Shown: positions 1 through 7,008, numbered from the stretch's first letter. The stretch: DNA of 38,574 nt from Blastococcus sp. CCUG 61487 (GCF_005222955.1 NZ_LWUA01000146.1:1-38574); one strand, 5' to 3'. Notes: generated by a model not told the origin, from the sequence alone. Numbers and translations: made by a program.

Positions 1-11
1 TTCTCAAAGAG
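1..11 (-). promoter_or_regulatory. rRNA operon leader with boxA-like antitermination element (edge-truncated)
   Basis: Read on the minus strand, the window ends in GCGTCCGCTCTTTGAGAA. This closely resembles the conserved actinobacterial pre-16S leader segment (CGTCCGTTCTTTGAGAACTC in Streptomyces), whose TTTGAGAA core serves as the boxA recruiting the Nus antitermination complex. In that arrangement the 16S rRNA gene starts a couple of hundred bases further on, so it should lie just left of position 1, transcribed leftward. A possible -10 (TATGTT, minus strand 149-144) sits about 130 bp upstream, but its -35 partner is poor. The leader identification rests on the motif and the absence of coding sense in 1-216; the promoter is a guess. 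Confidence 0.62.
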
Positions 12-111
12 CGGACGCGCACGAACTCCACCCTCACGGGCTTCACTCGCGGCTGGATGTCCAACACTACGCCGGTTTCCCGCGGCCCTCTCGAGGGGGC
101 TTCCGGGTCCG

Positions 112-129
112 GCGGCCCTTCCGGGCCGC
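112..129. terminator. GC-rich hairpin after the alkB-like gene / in the rRNA leader
   Basis: A perfect 7-bp stem, GCGGCCC and GGGCCGC, closes a 4-nt loop that reads GGAA on the minus strand. It lies about 90 bp past the stop of the alkB-like gene and about 100 bp before the boxA-like element. It could end alkB transcription or be a leader structure such as boxB. No T-run follows it on either strand. Confidence 0.35.
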
Positions 130-216
130 GCGGCGCAGGGACAAACATACATGCCGTCCTGGCCCGCTTGCAGGGGGGTCCCTCGGGGCGACTCTGCCGG
201 TCCGGCGAGGCCGGCG

Positions 217-846
217 TCAGGCGACGCCGCGTGGACGGAACTGGACGCTCACGCGTGGGCCGACCGGCTTGGCCGTCTTCGGGATGCAGTGCTCCCAGGT
301 CCGCTGGCAGGAGCCGCCCATGACGACGAGATCTCCGTGGCCGAGCGGGAACCTCAGGCTCGAGCCGCCCCCGAGCGGGCGGAGCATCAGCGGACGCGGC
401 GAGCCGAAGGAGACGATCGCGACCATGGTGTCGCCGGACCGGCCGCGACCGAGGCGATCCCCGTGCCAGGCGACGCTGTCCCGACCGTCGCGGTAGAGGC
501 ACATGCCCGCGCTGACGAACTGCTCTCCGAGTTCGGGGCCGTAGTGCTCGTTCAAGGCGTCCCGGGCCTGGGTCAGCAAGGGGTGCGGCAGCGGCTCGCC
601 GCCTCCGTACCAGCGCAGCAGTCGGGGCACGATGACCTCGCGCTCGTACATCTGCCGCCGATCCTCGCGCCAGCCGATGTCGCCGAGGAGGACCTCGAGC
701 ACCTCGTCGGAGCCGGCCACCCAGCCGGGCAGGTGGTCCACCCAGGCGCCCGCGCTCAGTCGGTGCCGCTCGATGCGGCCGGGCAAGGGGGTCAGGGTGG
801 CCTCCTCGGCCACGTCCCACATCGACGGCTGGTGGGGGAGCGCCAT
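217..846 (-). CDS. AlkB-like 2-oxoglutarate/Fe(II)-dependent dioxygenase (DNA/RNA dealkylation)
   Basis: 209-aa protein of the AlkB superfamily, which oxidatively removes methyl and other alkyl lesions from bases using Fe(II), O2 and 2-oxoglutarate. The iron triad is visible as H128-x-D130 (AWHGDRLG) and H186 (TWEHCIPK), and the 2-oxoglutarate-binding arginines as R198 and R204 (RVSVQFR). The length matches the family. The start is supported by a TAGCGT -10 hexamer (859-854, minus) followed by 7 nt and the ATG, a leaderless layout. recQ ends 57 bp upstream on the same strand, so the two form a repair pair. A long inverted repeat (866-889) covers the expected -35 region, suggesting damage-responsive or other repression. 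Substrate (DNA or RNA) cannot be decided from sequence. Confidence 0.9.
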   Translation of the reverse strand: MALPHQPSMWDVAEEATLTPLPGRIERHRLSAGAWVDHLPGWVAGSDEVLEVLLGDIGWREDRRQMYEREVIVPRLLRWYGGGEPLPHPLLTQARDALNEHYGPELGEQFVSAGMCLYRDGRDSVAWHGDRLGRGRSGDTMVAIVSFGSPRPLMLRPLGGGSSLRFPLGHGDLVVMGGSCQRTWEHCIPKTAKPVGPRVSVQFRPRGVA

Positions 847-853
847 GGCGGAG

Positions 854-859
854 ACGCTA
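854..859 (-). promoter_or_regulatory. -10 hexamer of the leaderless alkB-like promoter
   Basis: TAGCGT on the minus strand, fitting TAnnnT, ends 7 nt before the ATG at 846. Transcription would begin at or next to the start codon. No TTGACA-like -35 is visible; that position is occupied by the inverted repeat at 866-889. Confidence 0.5.
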
Positions 860-865
860 CTCCGA

Positions 866-889
866 CTTTTCGCACATGTGTGCGAAAAG
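866..889. promoter_or_regulatory. 11-bp inverted repeat between recQ and alkB (operator or terminator)
   Basis: CTTTTCGCACA, a 2-bp spacer, then TGTGCGAAAAG: perfect 11-bp arms. The core CGCACATGTGTGCG differs from the actinobacterial LexA box (CGAACnnnnGTTCG) only by a symmetrical pair of changes. It lies over the -35 region of the alkB-like promoter, which favours an operator, and 14 bp after the recQ stop, so it could also act as a terminator hairpin. No T-run follows. Confidence 0.5.
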
Positions 890-890
890 C

Positions 891-899
891 TGTGGACAA
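891..899 (-). promoter_or_regulatory. Consensus DnaA box
   Basis: TTGTCCACA on the minus strand equals the DnaA-box consensus of high-GC actinobacteria. It is isolated, immediately upstream of the inverted repeat and 4 bp past the recQ stop. A weaker match (CAATCCACA) lies at 3193-3201 on the other side of recQ. One exact 9-mer can occur by chance in a window of this size, so function is uncertain. Confidence 0.35.
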
Positions 900-902
900 C
901 CG

Positions 903-3125
903 TCAGGCAGTGAGCGCGAGCGCGAAGGGCAGCACGGCCGGCGCACCGGCCCGGCGCAGCTCTCGTCCGGCCACCGTCATCGTCCAGCGCGAGTCGGCGA
1001 GGTCGTCGACGAGCAGCACGGGGCCGGCGACCCCCGCCAGCCGCTCCCGCAGTTCGGGTCCGACCACGATGCGCTCCCAGACAGCGGCCAGCCGGAAGGC
1101 GCTGTTGCCGCCGGGCTGGCCGGTCGGCCCTCCGTGCGCGAGTGACAGCTCACCGAGGTAGTCGAGCCGCCCCATGCGGGCCAGCCCTCGGGCCACCCCG
1201 GTCACGAGGCGGGGACGGCGGCGGGAGGGCACGGCCACCACGGCCACCGGTCGCTGCGCCCAGTCCCAGGCGGCGAGCACCCGCGCGCAGGCACGGAGCA
1301 GGTCCTCGTCGGGTGGCAGGTCGGAGATCGAGCGTTGGACCGGGACGTCGAAGGCCGCGTCCGGGTCCTCCTCGATGCCGGGTGCCTCGAGGTCGAGGAC
1401 CACGGTGCCGCCCACGCCATCGTCACCGAGCAGGGTGCGCAGCCGCTGTCCCCAGCCGAGGTCGGTCAACCGGGCGACTGCCCGGCCGACCTCGACCTGC
1501 TCGCCGGGGGCGATCTTGCCCTTGACGTCGACCCCCAGCCGGTCGGCGCCGGTGGGCCACTGCGCGCGCGGAGCGAGCTCCACACCGGGCCGGTCGAGTG
1601 CCGCCGACGCCGCCTCCGCGGCGGCCTCGGGTACCTCGGTGGCGTACCAGGGGCCGGCGCAGACGTCGCAGCGCCCGCACGGTGCGGCCGTCGGGTCGTC
1701 GAGCGCGGACTGGAGGAAGGCCATGCGGCACTCGGCCTGGTCGACCGGCTTGGCGTAGGCGAGCATCGCCCGCTGCTCGGCCTCCCGGGTGCGGGTCACG
1801 CGGGCGTAGCGGTCGGCGTCGTACACCCACGGCTGCCCGGTGGACCGCCATCCGCCCTGCACCCGCTCGACGGCGCCGTCGACGGCCAGCACCTTCAGCA
1901 GCAGCTCGAGCCGCGAGCGGCGGACGTCGGCGACCGTCTCGAGGCGGGCCACCGACCAGGCCTTGCCGTCGGCCATCGCGGTGAGCACCGCTGCCGCGTG
2001 GTCCTCCCGCGGCATGGAGGAGGTGGCGAACCACTGCCAGATCGCGATGTCCTCCGGGCCGGGGAGCAGCAGCACGTCGGCGTGCTCGACGGCGCGACCG
2101 GCACGGCCCACCTGCTGGTAGTAGCTGACCGGCGACGACGGCGCCCCGAGGTGCACGACGAAGCCGAGATCGGGCTTGTCGAAGCCCATGCCGAGCGCGG
2201 ACGTGGCGACCAGCGCCTTCACCCGGTTCTCGCGCAGCGCCTCTTCGGCGTCCTTGCGGTCGGCGTCGTCGAGCCGGCCGGTGTAGGCGCGGACCTCGTG
2301 CCCGGCGTCGCGCAGCAGCGCCGCCGTCTCCTCGGCGGCCGCGACGGTGAGCGTGTAGACGATCCCGCTCCCCGGGAGCTCACCGAGGTGCGCCGCGAGC
2401 CAGGCCAGCCGGGCGCGGTCCGACGAAAGCCGCAGCACGCCGAGGCGGAGCGAGTCCCGCGACAGCGGCCCCCGGACCGTCGTCACCTCGACACCACCGG
2501 CGCCGAGCTGCTCGGCGACGTCGTCCACGACGCGCTCGTTGGCCGTGGCCGTCGTCGCGAGGACCGGGGTGCCGGCCGGGAGCGTGCCCAGCAGGTCGCG
2601 GATCCGGCGGTAGTCGGGGCGGAAGTCGTGCCCCCAGTCGGAGACGCAGTGCGCCTCGTCGACCACGACCAGCCCGCAGCGGGTGACCAGGCCGGGCAGC
2701 TGCTCCTCGCGGAACCGCGGGTTGGTCAGCCGCTCGGGCGAGACGAGCAGGACGTCGACGTCGTCAGCGGTGAGGCGGGCGGCGATGTCGTCCCACTCCG
2801 TCATGTTGGCGCTGGAGATCTCGACCGCCCGGATGCCGGCACGCGCGGCGGCGGCCACCTGGTCGCGCATCAGCGCGAGCAGCGGCGACACGAGCAAGGT
2901 CGGGCCCTTGCCGCGGCGCCGGAGCAGCGCGGTGGAGACGAAGTAGACCGCCGACTTCCCCCATCCGGTGCGCTGCACGACCAGTGCCCGCTGGGAACGC
3001 TCGACGAGGGCGAACACCGCGGCGTCCTGCCCCTCGCGGAAGACGGCGTCGGGCCGGCCGGTCAGCTCGCGGAGCACGGCCAGCGCCTCGGCGGCGACCT
3101 CGGACGTCGGGGCGGCGGTCGTCAT
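903..3125 (-). CDS. recQ: RecQ-family ATP-dependent DNA helicase with C-terminal phosphoribosyltransferase-like segment
   Basis: 740-aa superfamily 2 helicase, unwinding 3'-tailed and forked DNA in recombinational repair. Walker A is QRTGWGKS (residues 51-58, Trp where most RecQ have Gly), the DEAH box is at 156-159 followed by the RecQ hallmark CVSDWGHDFRPDY, and a zinc-binding CGRCDVC lies near residue 500. The last ~200 residues are not a usual RecQ tail: they contain VLLVDDLADSRWTM, a PRPP-binding-loop-like motif of type I phosphoribosyltransferases such as ComF. Start: a TACTGT -10 (3137-3132, minus) lies 6 nt before the ATG, so the transcript is probably leaderless. Longer in-frame starts would run into the divergent PHP gene. 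The role of the C-terminal domain is unknown. Confidence 0.9.
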   Translation of the reverse strand: MTTAAPTSEVAAEALAVLRELTGRPDAVFREGQDAAVFALVERSQRALVVQRTGWGKSAVYFVSTALLRRRGKGPTLLVSPLLALMRDQVAAAARAGIRAVEISSANMTEWDDIAARLTADDVDVLLVSPERLTNPRFREEQLPGLVTRCGLVVVDEAHCVSDWGHDFRPDYRRIRDLLGTLPAGTPVLATTATANERVVDDVAEQLGAGGVEVTTVRGPLSRDSLRLGVLRLSSDRARLAWLAAHLGELPGSGIVYTLTVAAAEETAALLRDAGHEVRAYTGRLDDADRKDAEEALRENRVKALVATSALGMGFDKPDLGFVVHLGAPSSPVSYYQQVGRAGRAVEHADVLLLPGPEDIAIWQWFATSSMPREDHAAAVLTAMADGKAWSVARLETVADVRRSRLELLLKVLAVDGAVERVQGGWRSTGQPWVYDADRYARVTRTREAEQRAMLAYAKPVDQAECRMAFLQSALDDPTAAPCGRCDVCAGPWYATEVPEAAAEAASAALDRPGVELAPRAQWPTGADRLGVDVKGKIAPGEQVEVGRAVARLTDLGWGQRLRTLLGDDGVGGTVVLDLEAPGIEEDPDAAFDVPVQRSISDLPPDEDLLRACARVLAAWDWAQRPVAVVAVPSRRRPRLVTGVARGLARMGRLDYLGELSLAHGGPTGQPGGNSAFRLAAVWERIVVGPELRERLAGVAGPVLLVDDLADSRWTMTVAGRELRRAGAPAVLPFALALTA

Positions 3126-3131
3126 GCCCCG

Positions 3132-3154
3132 ACAGTAGGCACGACCGACGACAG
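3132..3154 (-). promoter_or_regulatory. recQ leaderless promoter, resembling the PafBC (RecA-NDp) DNA-damage type
   Basis: Minus strand: CTGTCGTCG, 8 nt, TACTGT, 6 nt, ATG. The LexA-independent damage promoter bound by PafBC in actinobacteria is TTGTCRGTG-N8-TAnnnT. The spacing matches exactly and the upstream half matches at 6 of 9 positions, including the TGTC core. The -10 is well supported; the PafBC assignment is inference. Confidence 0.4.
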
Positions 3155-3204
3155 GACGGGCCCCCGAGCGCGAGCTGTGGAGGGCGGGGGACAATCCACA
3201 GGCG

Positions 3205-4038
3205 ATGGAACATCGAGGGCAGCTTCCGGCGGACAACCACGTGCACACGCACTGGTCGTGGGACACCGGTGACGCCTCGACCATGCGGCGCGCGTGCGAG
3301 CGGGCGATCCAGCAGGGGATCCCCGGGATCGCCTTCACCGAGCACCTGGACTTCACCGTCTGGCAGGCCGAGGACCTGGCGACCGAGCGCGGGCTGACCG
3401 ACAGGTTCCCCGCCCAGCAGCTGCCGATCGACGTCGAGGGCTACTTCGCCGAGCTCGCCGAGGTGCGCGACCGCTTCCCGGAGCTGCGGATCCTCTCCGG
3501 TGTCGAGGCCGGCGAGCCGCACCTGTTCGCCGCGAGCATCGCCTCGCACCTGCGCGACGCCCCCGTGGACCGGATCCTGGGCTCGCTGCACTCGCTGGAC
3601 GACTGGGGCCGGCTGGTGGGCGTCGGCCGGCTGCTGCACCAGGACGCCGACGCGACGATGCGCCGGTACCTCAGCGAGATGGTGCGGATGATCGAGGGCA
3701 GCGACGTCTTCCAGGTCCTCGCGCACGCTGACTTCCCGCGGCGGTACTGGCCTGGCGGGTCGCACCGGTACGTGGAGAAGAACTTCGAGGAGGAGTACCG
3801 GGAGGTCTTCCGGGCCCTCGCCGGCTCCGGGCGTGCGCTGGAGATCAACACCACCAGCCCGCTGGCCTCGGCCGACCAGATGCGCTGGTTCTACGAGGCG
3901 GGCGGGGAGGCGGTCAGCTTCGGCAGCGACGCGCACACCCCCTCCGCCGTCGGGCAGAAGTTCGACCTCGCCGTCGACGTGGTGGAGGCGGCGGGCTTCC
4001 GTCCCGGCCGCGACCGTTTCGACTTCTGGCGTCGCTGA
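3205..4038 (+). CDS. PHP-domain phosphoesterase, histidinol-phosphatase (HisJ/HisK)-like
   Basis: 277-aa PHP-superfamily metal-dependent phosphoesterase. The first motif, NHVHTHWSWD, sits at residues 11-20, followed by GIAFTEHLD, the central HADFPRRYW and C-terminal FGSDAHTP: the four histidine/aspartate clusters that hold the metals. Family members include histidinol-phosphatase (last-but-one phosphate step of histidine synthesis), but PHP proteins also act on other phosphate esters, and no his gene lies nearby. Divergent from recQ with 79 bp between; a GACAAT hexamer at 3190-3195 lies 9 nt before the ATG and may be its -10. Convergent with the next gene, 6 bp apart. Confidence 0.8.
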   Translation: MEHRGQLPADNHVHTHWSWDTGDASTMRRACERAIQQGIPGIAFTEHLDFTVWQAEDLATERGLTDRFPAQQLPIDVEGYFAELAEVRDRFPELRILSGVEAGEPHLFAASIASHLRDAPVDRILGSLHSLDDWGRLVGVGRLLHQDADATMRRYLSEMVRMIEGSDVFQVLAHADFPRRYWPGGSHRYVEKNFEEEYREVFRALAGSGRALEINTTSPLASADQMRWFYEAGGEAVSFGSDAHTPSAVGQKFDLAVDVVEAAGFRPGRDRFDFWRR

Positions 4039-4044
4039 CCGGCC

Positions 4045-5646
4045 TCAGGCCACGCGCGGCAGCGGGATCGTCAGCGGAGCCGCCGCCTGGACCGGGGGTG
4101 GCGGCGGGGGCGGCTTCCGCGTGACGGCGGTGTCGGGGAAGACGAACCGGTAGGTGGTCTCGGCGTCCTGGACGGCGAAGGTGTGGCCGTCCGGACCGGC
4201 GTGGTGCAGCACGAGGCCGTCGAACCGCTCAGCGACGCGGCGCAGCGCGTCGGCCTCGGTGACGTCGACGACGGTCCCGCCGGGGTTCAGGCCGGTGACC
4301 GGCAGGATCCGGGCCGCGTTGCGGACGGCGAAGGAGTCGGCCGGGTCACCGGTCCGCGGGCGGCCGATCCACCCGGTGACGGCGGCCACCACGACCGCCA
4401 GCCCGAGGACGACGGCCGCGATCAGCTCGGCGGCGCCGATCGGCAGGTCCACGCCGAGCACGCTGAACGTCCGGGCGACGACCTCCTCGATCTGCACCGA
4501 GGCGGGAGTCGACGGGGCGACGACGTCGTCGGCGGGGGCCCGCAGCGCCGCGGAGTCCATGGCGAAGGCGTACTCGCCCAGGGCGCCGGCCGTGAAGGGA
4601 CGGCCCTGCACGGTGCCGCCGAGCTCGACGACGGGGGTGACGACGATCCTCGCCGCGCCCGCGTTGCTCCCGATCTCGGCGTTGTGCCGGCCGACGAGCG
4701 AGGCCGCGAGGGTGGCGTCGACCGGGGCCGTGACCGTGGCGGTCTCACCCCGGACGGGCACGGTGGAACTCGCTCCGAGCGGGGCGGTCCACCCGTCGGC
4801 GGTGGCGACGGAGAGGTCCAGCCGCAGGGTGCCGTCGACGGTGTCGAGGCCGGGTGCGGAGACGGTGTGCTCGAAGGAGACCCTCAGGTCGTCGGCAAGC
4901 CTGGTGTAGATCGGGTCGCCGGTCGAGATGACGCCGGTCGGGTAGGTCGTCGACGGCGCGGCGGTGCCGGCATAGGAGAAGCGGCCCTCCTGGGTGACCG
5001 GCACGGCGCGCGTCTGCGACTGCGTCTCGGGAAGGGCGAGCAGCACCGCGCCGGCGACGGCCGCCAGCAGCGCGACGGCACCGGAGCCGATGGCCACCTG
5101 GCGCGCCTGCGCCCGGGTGGGCATGGAGAAGTGGACGGCGGCCGCTGATCCGCGAGAAGCGTGCCGGCCCCGCCGGCGCCGGCGGGCGCGGCGCACGGTG
5201 TCGCTGGTGCCGAACAACCCGAGGACGACGGCGACGATCAGTCCGATCGACCACGGCGAGGTGATCGCGTCGAGCGCCTTGCCGCCGCCCGGCACCTGAC
5301 GGAACAGCTTTCCGAGCAACTCATCGGAGGTCGGGCGGTCCTCGTCGAGCCAGTCGTTGTTGTCGCCCTGCAGCACGAAGCGGTCACCGTCGACGTCGAC
5401 GATCCGGTGCATGACCGTCGTGTTCAGGATCTCCGAGTGATAGGCGACGACGTCGCCGACCTCGTAGGAGTCTGCGGGCCGCAGGACCGCGAGGTCCCCG
5501 GTGGAGAACCCCGGTTCCATGCTCGTGCCGTACGTGCTGACGTAGGTGGTGGCGCCGCCGAGCTGCGCCGGCCAGAAGAACCAGGCAGCCGCCAGCACCA
5601 GCGCGATGACAGCGCTGGTGCTGGCGGCTCTGGTTGCAGCGTTCAT
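4045..5646 (-). CDS. ER/archaeal-type (SipW-like) signal peptidase I with large extracytoplasmic C-terminal domain
   Basis: 533 aa. An N-terminal membrane helix (residues ~11-30) is followed by the S26 peptidase core: catalytic Ser42 in GTSMEP, His80 in TVMHRI and an Asp-rich GDNND at 94-98. A His in place of the bacterial-type Lys puts it in the SipW/ER/archaeal class. Another helix follows (~130-145), then a basic loop, a third helix (~185-205), a ~190-residue domain resembling DUF5305, a final helix, and a cytoplasmic tail with a seven-proline run. Typical SipW is under 200 aa, so this is a fusion. It follows a small secreted protein with a SipW-cognate-like signal peptide, 52 bp downstream, probably in one transcript. 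An 18-bp perfect hairpin lies at codons ~6-20. Confidence 0.82.
   Translation of the reverse strand: MNAATRAASTSAVIALVLAAAWFFWPAQLGGATTYVSTYGTSMEPGFSTGDLAVLRPADSYEVGDVVAYHSEILNTTVMHRIVDVDGDRFVLQGDNNDWLDEDRPTSDELLGKLFRQVPGGGKALDAITSPWSIGLIVAVVLGLFGTSDTVRRARRRRRGRHASRGSAAAVHFSMPTRAQARQVAIGSGAVALLAAVAGAVLLALPETQSQTRAVPVTQEGRFSYAGTAAPSTTYPTGVISTGDPIYTRLADDLRVSFEHTVSAPGLDTVDGTLRLDLSVATADGWTAPLGASSTVPVRGETATVTAPVDATLAASLVGRHNAEIGSNAGAARIVVTPVVELGGTVQGRPFTAGALGEYAFAMDSAALRAPADDVVAPSTPASVQIEEVVARTFSVLGVDLPIGAAELIAAVVLGLAVVVAAVTGWIGRPRTGDPADSFAVRNAARILPVTGLNPGGTVVDVTEADALRRVAERFDGLVLHHAGPDGHTFAVQDAETTYRFVFPDTAVTRKPPPPPPPVQAAAPLTIPLPRVA
5587..5629. repeat. Perfect 18-bp inverted repeat inside the start of the signal peptidase gene
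   Basis: AGCCGCCAGCACCAGCGC, a 7-nt loop, then GCGCTGGTGCTGGCGGCT. The arms are fully complementary. In the mRNA the hairpin spans nt 18-60 of the coding sequence, encoding the start of the first membrane helix. The Ala/Ser/Leu-rich protein segment favours GCN-type codons, which makes some self-complementarity easier, but 18 of 18 pairs is striking. Confidence 0.85.
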
Positions 5647-5675
5647 CGATCGCTTCCGGCTGAGGCGAGCGAGCG

Positions 5676-5699
5676 ACCCCTCGCTCTGGCTCGAGGGGT
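5676..5699 (-). terminator. Hairpin between secreted-protein gene and signal peptidase gene
   Basis: ACCCCTCG, 8-nt loop, CGAGGGGT: a perfect 8-bp stem beginning on the last base of the upstream stop codon. No T-run follows on the minus strand, so it is more likely a partial terminator or an RNA stabiliser that gives more substrate than peptidase than a full terminator. Confidence 0.5.
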
Positions 5700-6103
5700 T
5701 ACTCGGAGACCGTCAGGCCGATGCGATCGAAGCTCGCGATCTTGGTGCCCGGCGGCAGCGGGCAGTTGATCGGGGTGTGGTCGGTCGCGAAGGCGAGGAT
5801 GTTGCAGGAGACCGGCCCACCGACGGGGTCGCCGTCGGCCTCCTGGAGCTGCAGCCACGCCGTCAGGCCCTCGGTCACCGCGACGTCGAAGTTCTCCTGG
5901 ACGTCGAAGTCGATCGAGGTGACCTCGGACTTGTCGGTGGCGTGGAGGACGTAGTCGATGTTGGTCGTCTTGGCGCCCGTGACCGCCGCATCACCGTAAC
6001 CGGCGACGGAGTCCTGGACGTCGTTACCGGCGGTGAAGGCCGAGGTCGCGACGGCGGCAGCGGCGACCGCGGCACCGGCGAGCAGAACGCGCGAGAGGCG
6101 CAT
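5699..6103 (-). CDS. Small secreted protein, probable substrate of the adjacent SipW-like peptidase
   Basis: 134 aa. Signal peptide: MRLSR, hydrophobic Ala/Val stretch (residues 6-20), then SAFTAGNDV, like the A-F-T-A-S/G-N pattern of SipW-cognate signal peptides in actinobacteria (the class that includes TasA-type matrix proteins in Bacillus). The mature part has alternating hydrophobic positions suggesting a beta-rich domain (NIDYVLHATD, VTSIDFDV) and two cysteines (SCNIL, INCPL) that could form a disulfide. The stop is 52 bp from the peptidase start. Function beyond being secreted is unknown; a surface-fibre or matrix role is an analogy, not shown here. Confidence 0.7.
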   Translation of the reverse strand: MRLSRVLLAGAAVAAAAVATSAFTAGNDVQDSVAGYGDAAVTGAKTTNIDYVLHATDKSEVTSIDFDVQENFDVAVTEGLTAWLQLQEADGDPVGGPVSCNILAFATDHTPINCPLPPGTKIASFDRIGLTVSE

Positions 6104-6217
6104 GGGAGTGTCCGTTCTCTTCGGTGGCCCAGGCCCGTCCGGGTGGTCCTCACCCGTTTCCGAAACTGCGCCGTCATCCTTGACGCAGCGGATTTCGGCA
6201 GCGGCAGCCCAGACTCA

Positions 6218-6243
6218 ACTCCAGTCCCACGAGGAACTGGAGT
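6218..6243 (-). terminator. Hairpin downstream of the S4 gene
   Basis: ACTCCAGT, 10-nt loop, ACTGGAGT: a perfect 8-bp stem about 130 bp past the rpsD stop and about 115 bp upstream of the secreted-protein start. It probably separates the two minus-strand units. The rest of 6104-6375 shows no convincing gene. Confidence 0.4.
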
Positions 6244-6375
6244 CGCTCGAACGACACCCCCGTGCGGCGCTCACCCGACCGTCGTCTCCAGGGTCGCCGG
6301 CACGTTGCCGCGCGTGGCGTCGGAGGAGGGGCACACCCGGCCGGCCGCCGTCGAGGACCTGCTCGCCGGCCGGCG

Positions 6376-6978
6376 TCAGCGGGAGTAGTACTCGACCACC
6401 AGCTGCTCGTCGCAGATCACCGGGACCTCGTCGCGCTCGGGCGTCCGCTCGTAGCGCGCGACCAGGTCTCCGAGCGAGACCGCGAGGTACGTCGGCGGCT
6501 CGGCGTGGGCACCGGAGGCAGCGACGACGAAGGGCTCCTTGACCTTCGACCGCTCCGCGACCTGGACGAAGTCGCCCGGCCGGAGCCGGTAGGAGGGGCG
6601 GTCGACCCGCCTGCCGTTCACCAGCACGTGCTGGTGGGTGACGAACTGGCGGGCCTGGTAGATCGTCCGCGCGAACCCCGCCCGCAGCACGGTGGCGTCC
6701 AGCCGCGACTCGAGGTCCTGGATGAGCACCTCGCCCGTCTTGCCGCCGGAGCCCTTGGCCCTGTCGAACGCCGCCCGCAGCTGGCTCTCGCTGATGTCGT
6801 ACTGCGCGCGCAGCCGCTGCTTCTCCTTGAGCCGGGTGGAGTAGTCGCTGTCCTTGCGGCGCTTCCGGCCGTGCTCTCCGGGCGGGTAGGGGCGCCGCTC
6901 GAAGTAGGCGACGGCCTTGGGCGTGAGCGGGATGCCAAGCGCTCGGCTGATGCGGATCTTGGGGCGGGGTGTGTTCAT
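6376..6978 (-). CDS. rpsD: 30S ribosomal protein S4, cysteine-free (zinc-independent) form
   Basis: 200 aa, usual S4 length. S4 binds 16S rRNA early in 30S assembly. Recognisable blocks are [19 protein letters not shown] (residues ~29-47), [20 protein letters not shown] (S4 RNA-binding domain) and RPGDFVQV. The N-terminal zinc-binding cysteines of the other S4 type are absent; it begins like the Streptomyces stand-alone S4. It is not in an alpha operon. Strong GGAGG ribosome-binding site before the ATG. The -10 (TAAGGT, minus 7008-7003) lies inside an IdeR/DmdR-type iron box, unusual for a ribosomal protein. Whether a second, zinc-type S4 exists elsewhere in the genome cannot be seen. Confidence 0.93.
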   Translation of the reverse strand: MNTPRPKIRISRALGIPLTPKAVAYFERRPYPPGEHGRKRRKDSDYSTRLKEKQRLRAQYDISESQLRAAFDRAKGSGGKTGEVLIQDLESRLDATVLRAGFARTIYQARQFVTHQHVLVNGRRVDRPSYRLRPGDFVQVAERSKVKEPFVVAASGAHAEPPTYLAVSLGDLVARYERTPERDEVPVICDEQLVVEYYSR

Positions 6979-6989
6979 GAGACCTCCGG

Positions 6990-7008
6990 TTTGGTTAGGC
7001 TCACCTTA
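6990..7008. promoter_or_regulatory. Iron box (IdeR/DmdR/DtxR type) between rpsD and DUF2470 gene
   Basis: TTTGGTTAGGCTCACCTTA matches the DmdR consensus TTAGGTTAGGCTCACCTAA at 17 of 19 positions and the mycobacterial IdeR consensus at 16. It contains a TAnnnT hexamer on each strand: TAGGCT (6996-7001, +) toward the DUF2470 gene and TAAGGT (7008-7003, -) toward rpsD. An iron-loaded repressor here would block both divergent promoters. Confidence 0.75.

Noticed and set aside
1335-3272. 645-aa plus-strand frame antisense to recQ
   Set aside because: No recognisable motif; recQ on the minus strand has helicase and zinc motifs throughout.
3126-3356. N-terminal extension of RecQ
   Set aside because: It would overlap the divergent PHP gene start and cross the well-placed TACTGT promoter hexamer.
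5676-5699. Full intrinsic terminator separating the secreted protein from the signal peptidase
   Set aside because: No T-run follows on the minus strand and the genes are only 52 bp apart, so I treat it as a partial terminator or stabiliser.
6104-6375. Possible small gene in the 272-bp gap upstream of the secreted protein
   Set aside because: No frame has a ribosome-binding site or leaderless promoter with plausible protein composition; the palindromic GTTTCGGAAAC near 6157 was not a convincing sigma-factor site.
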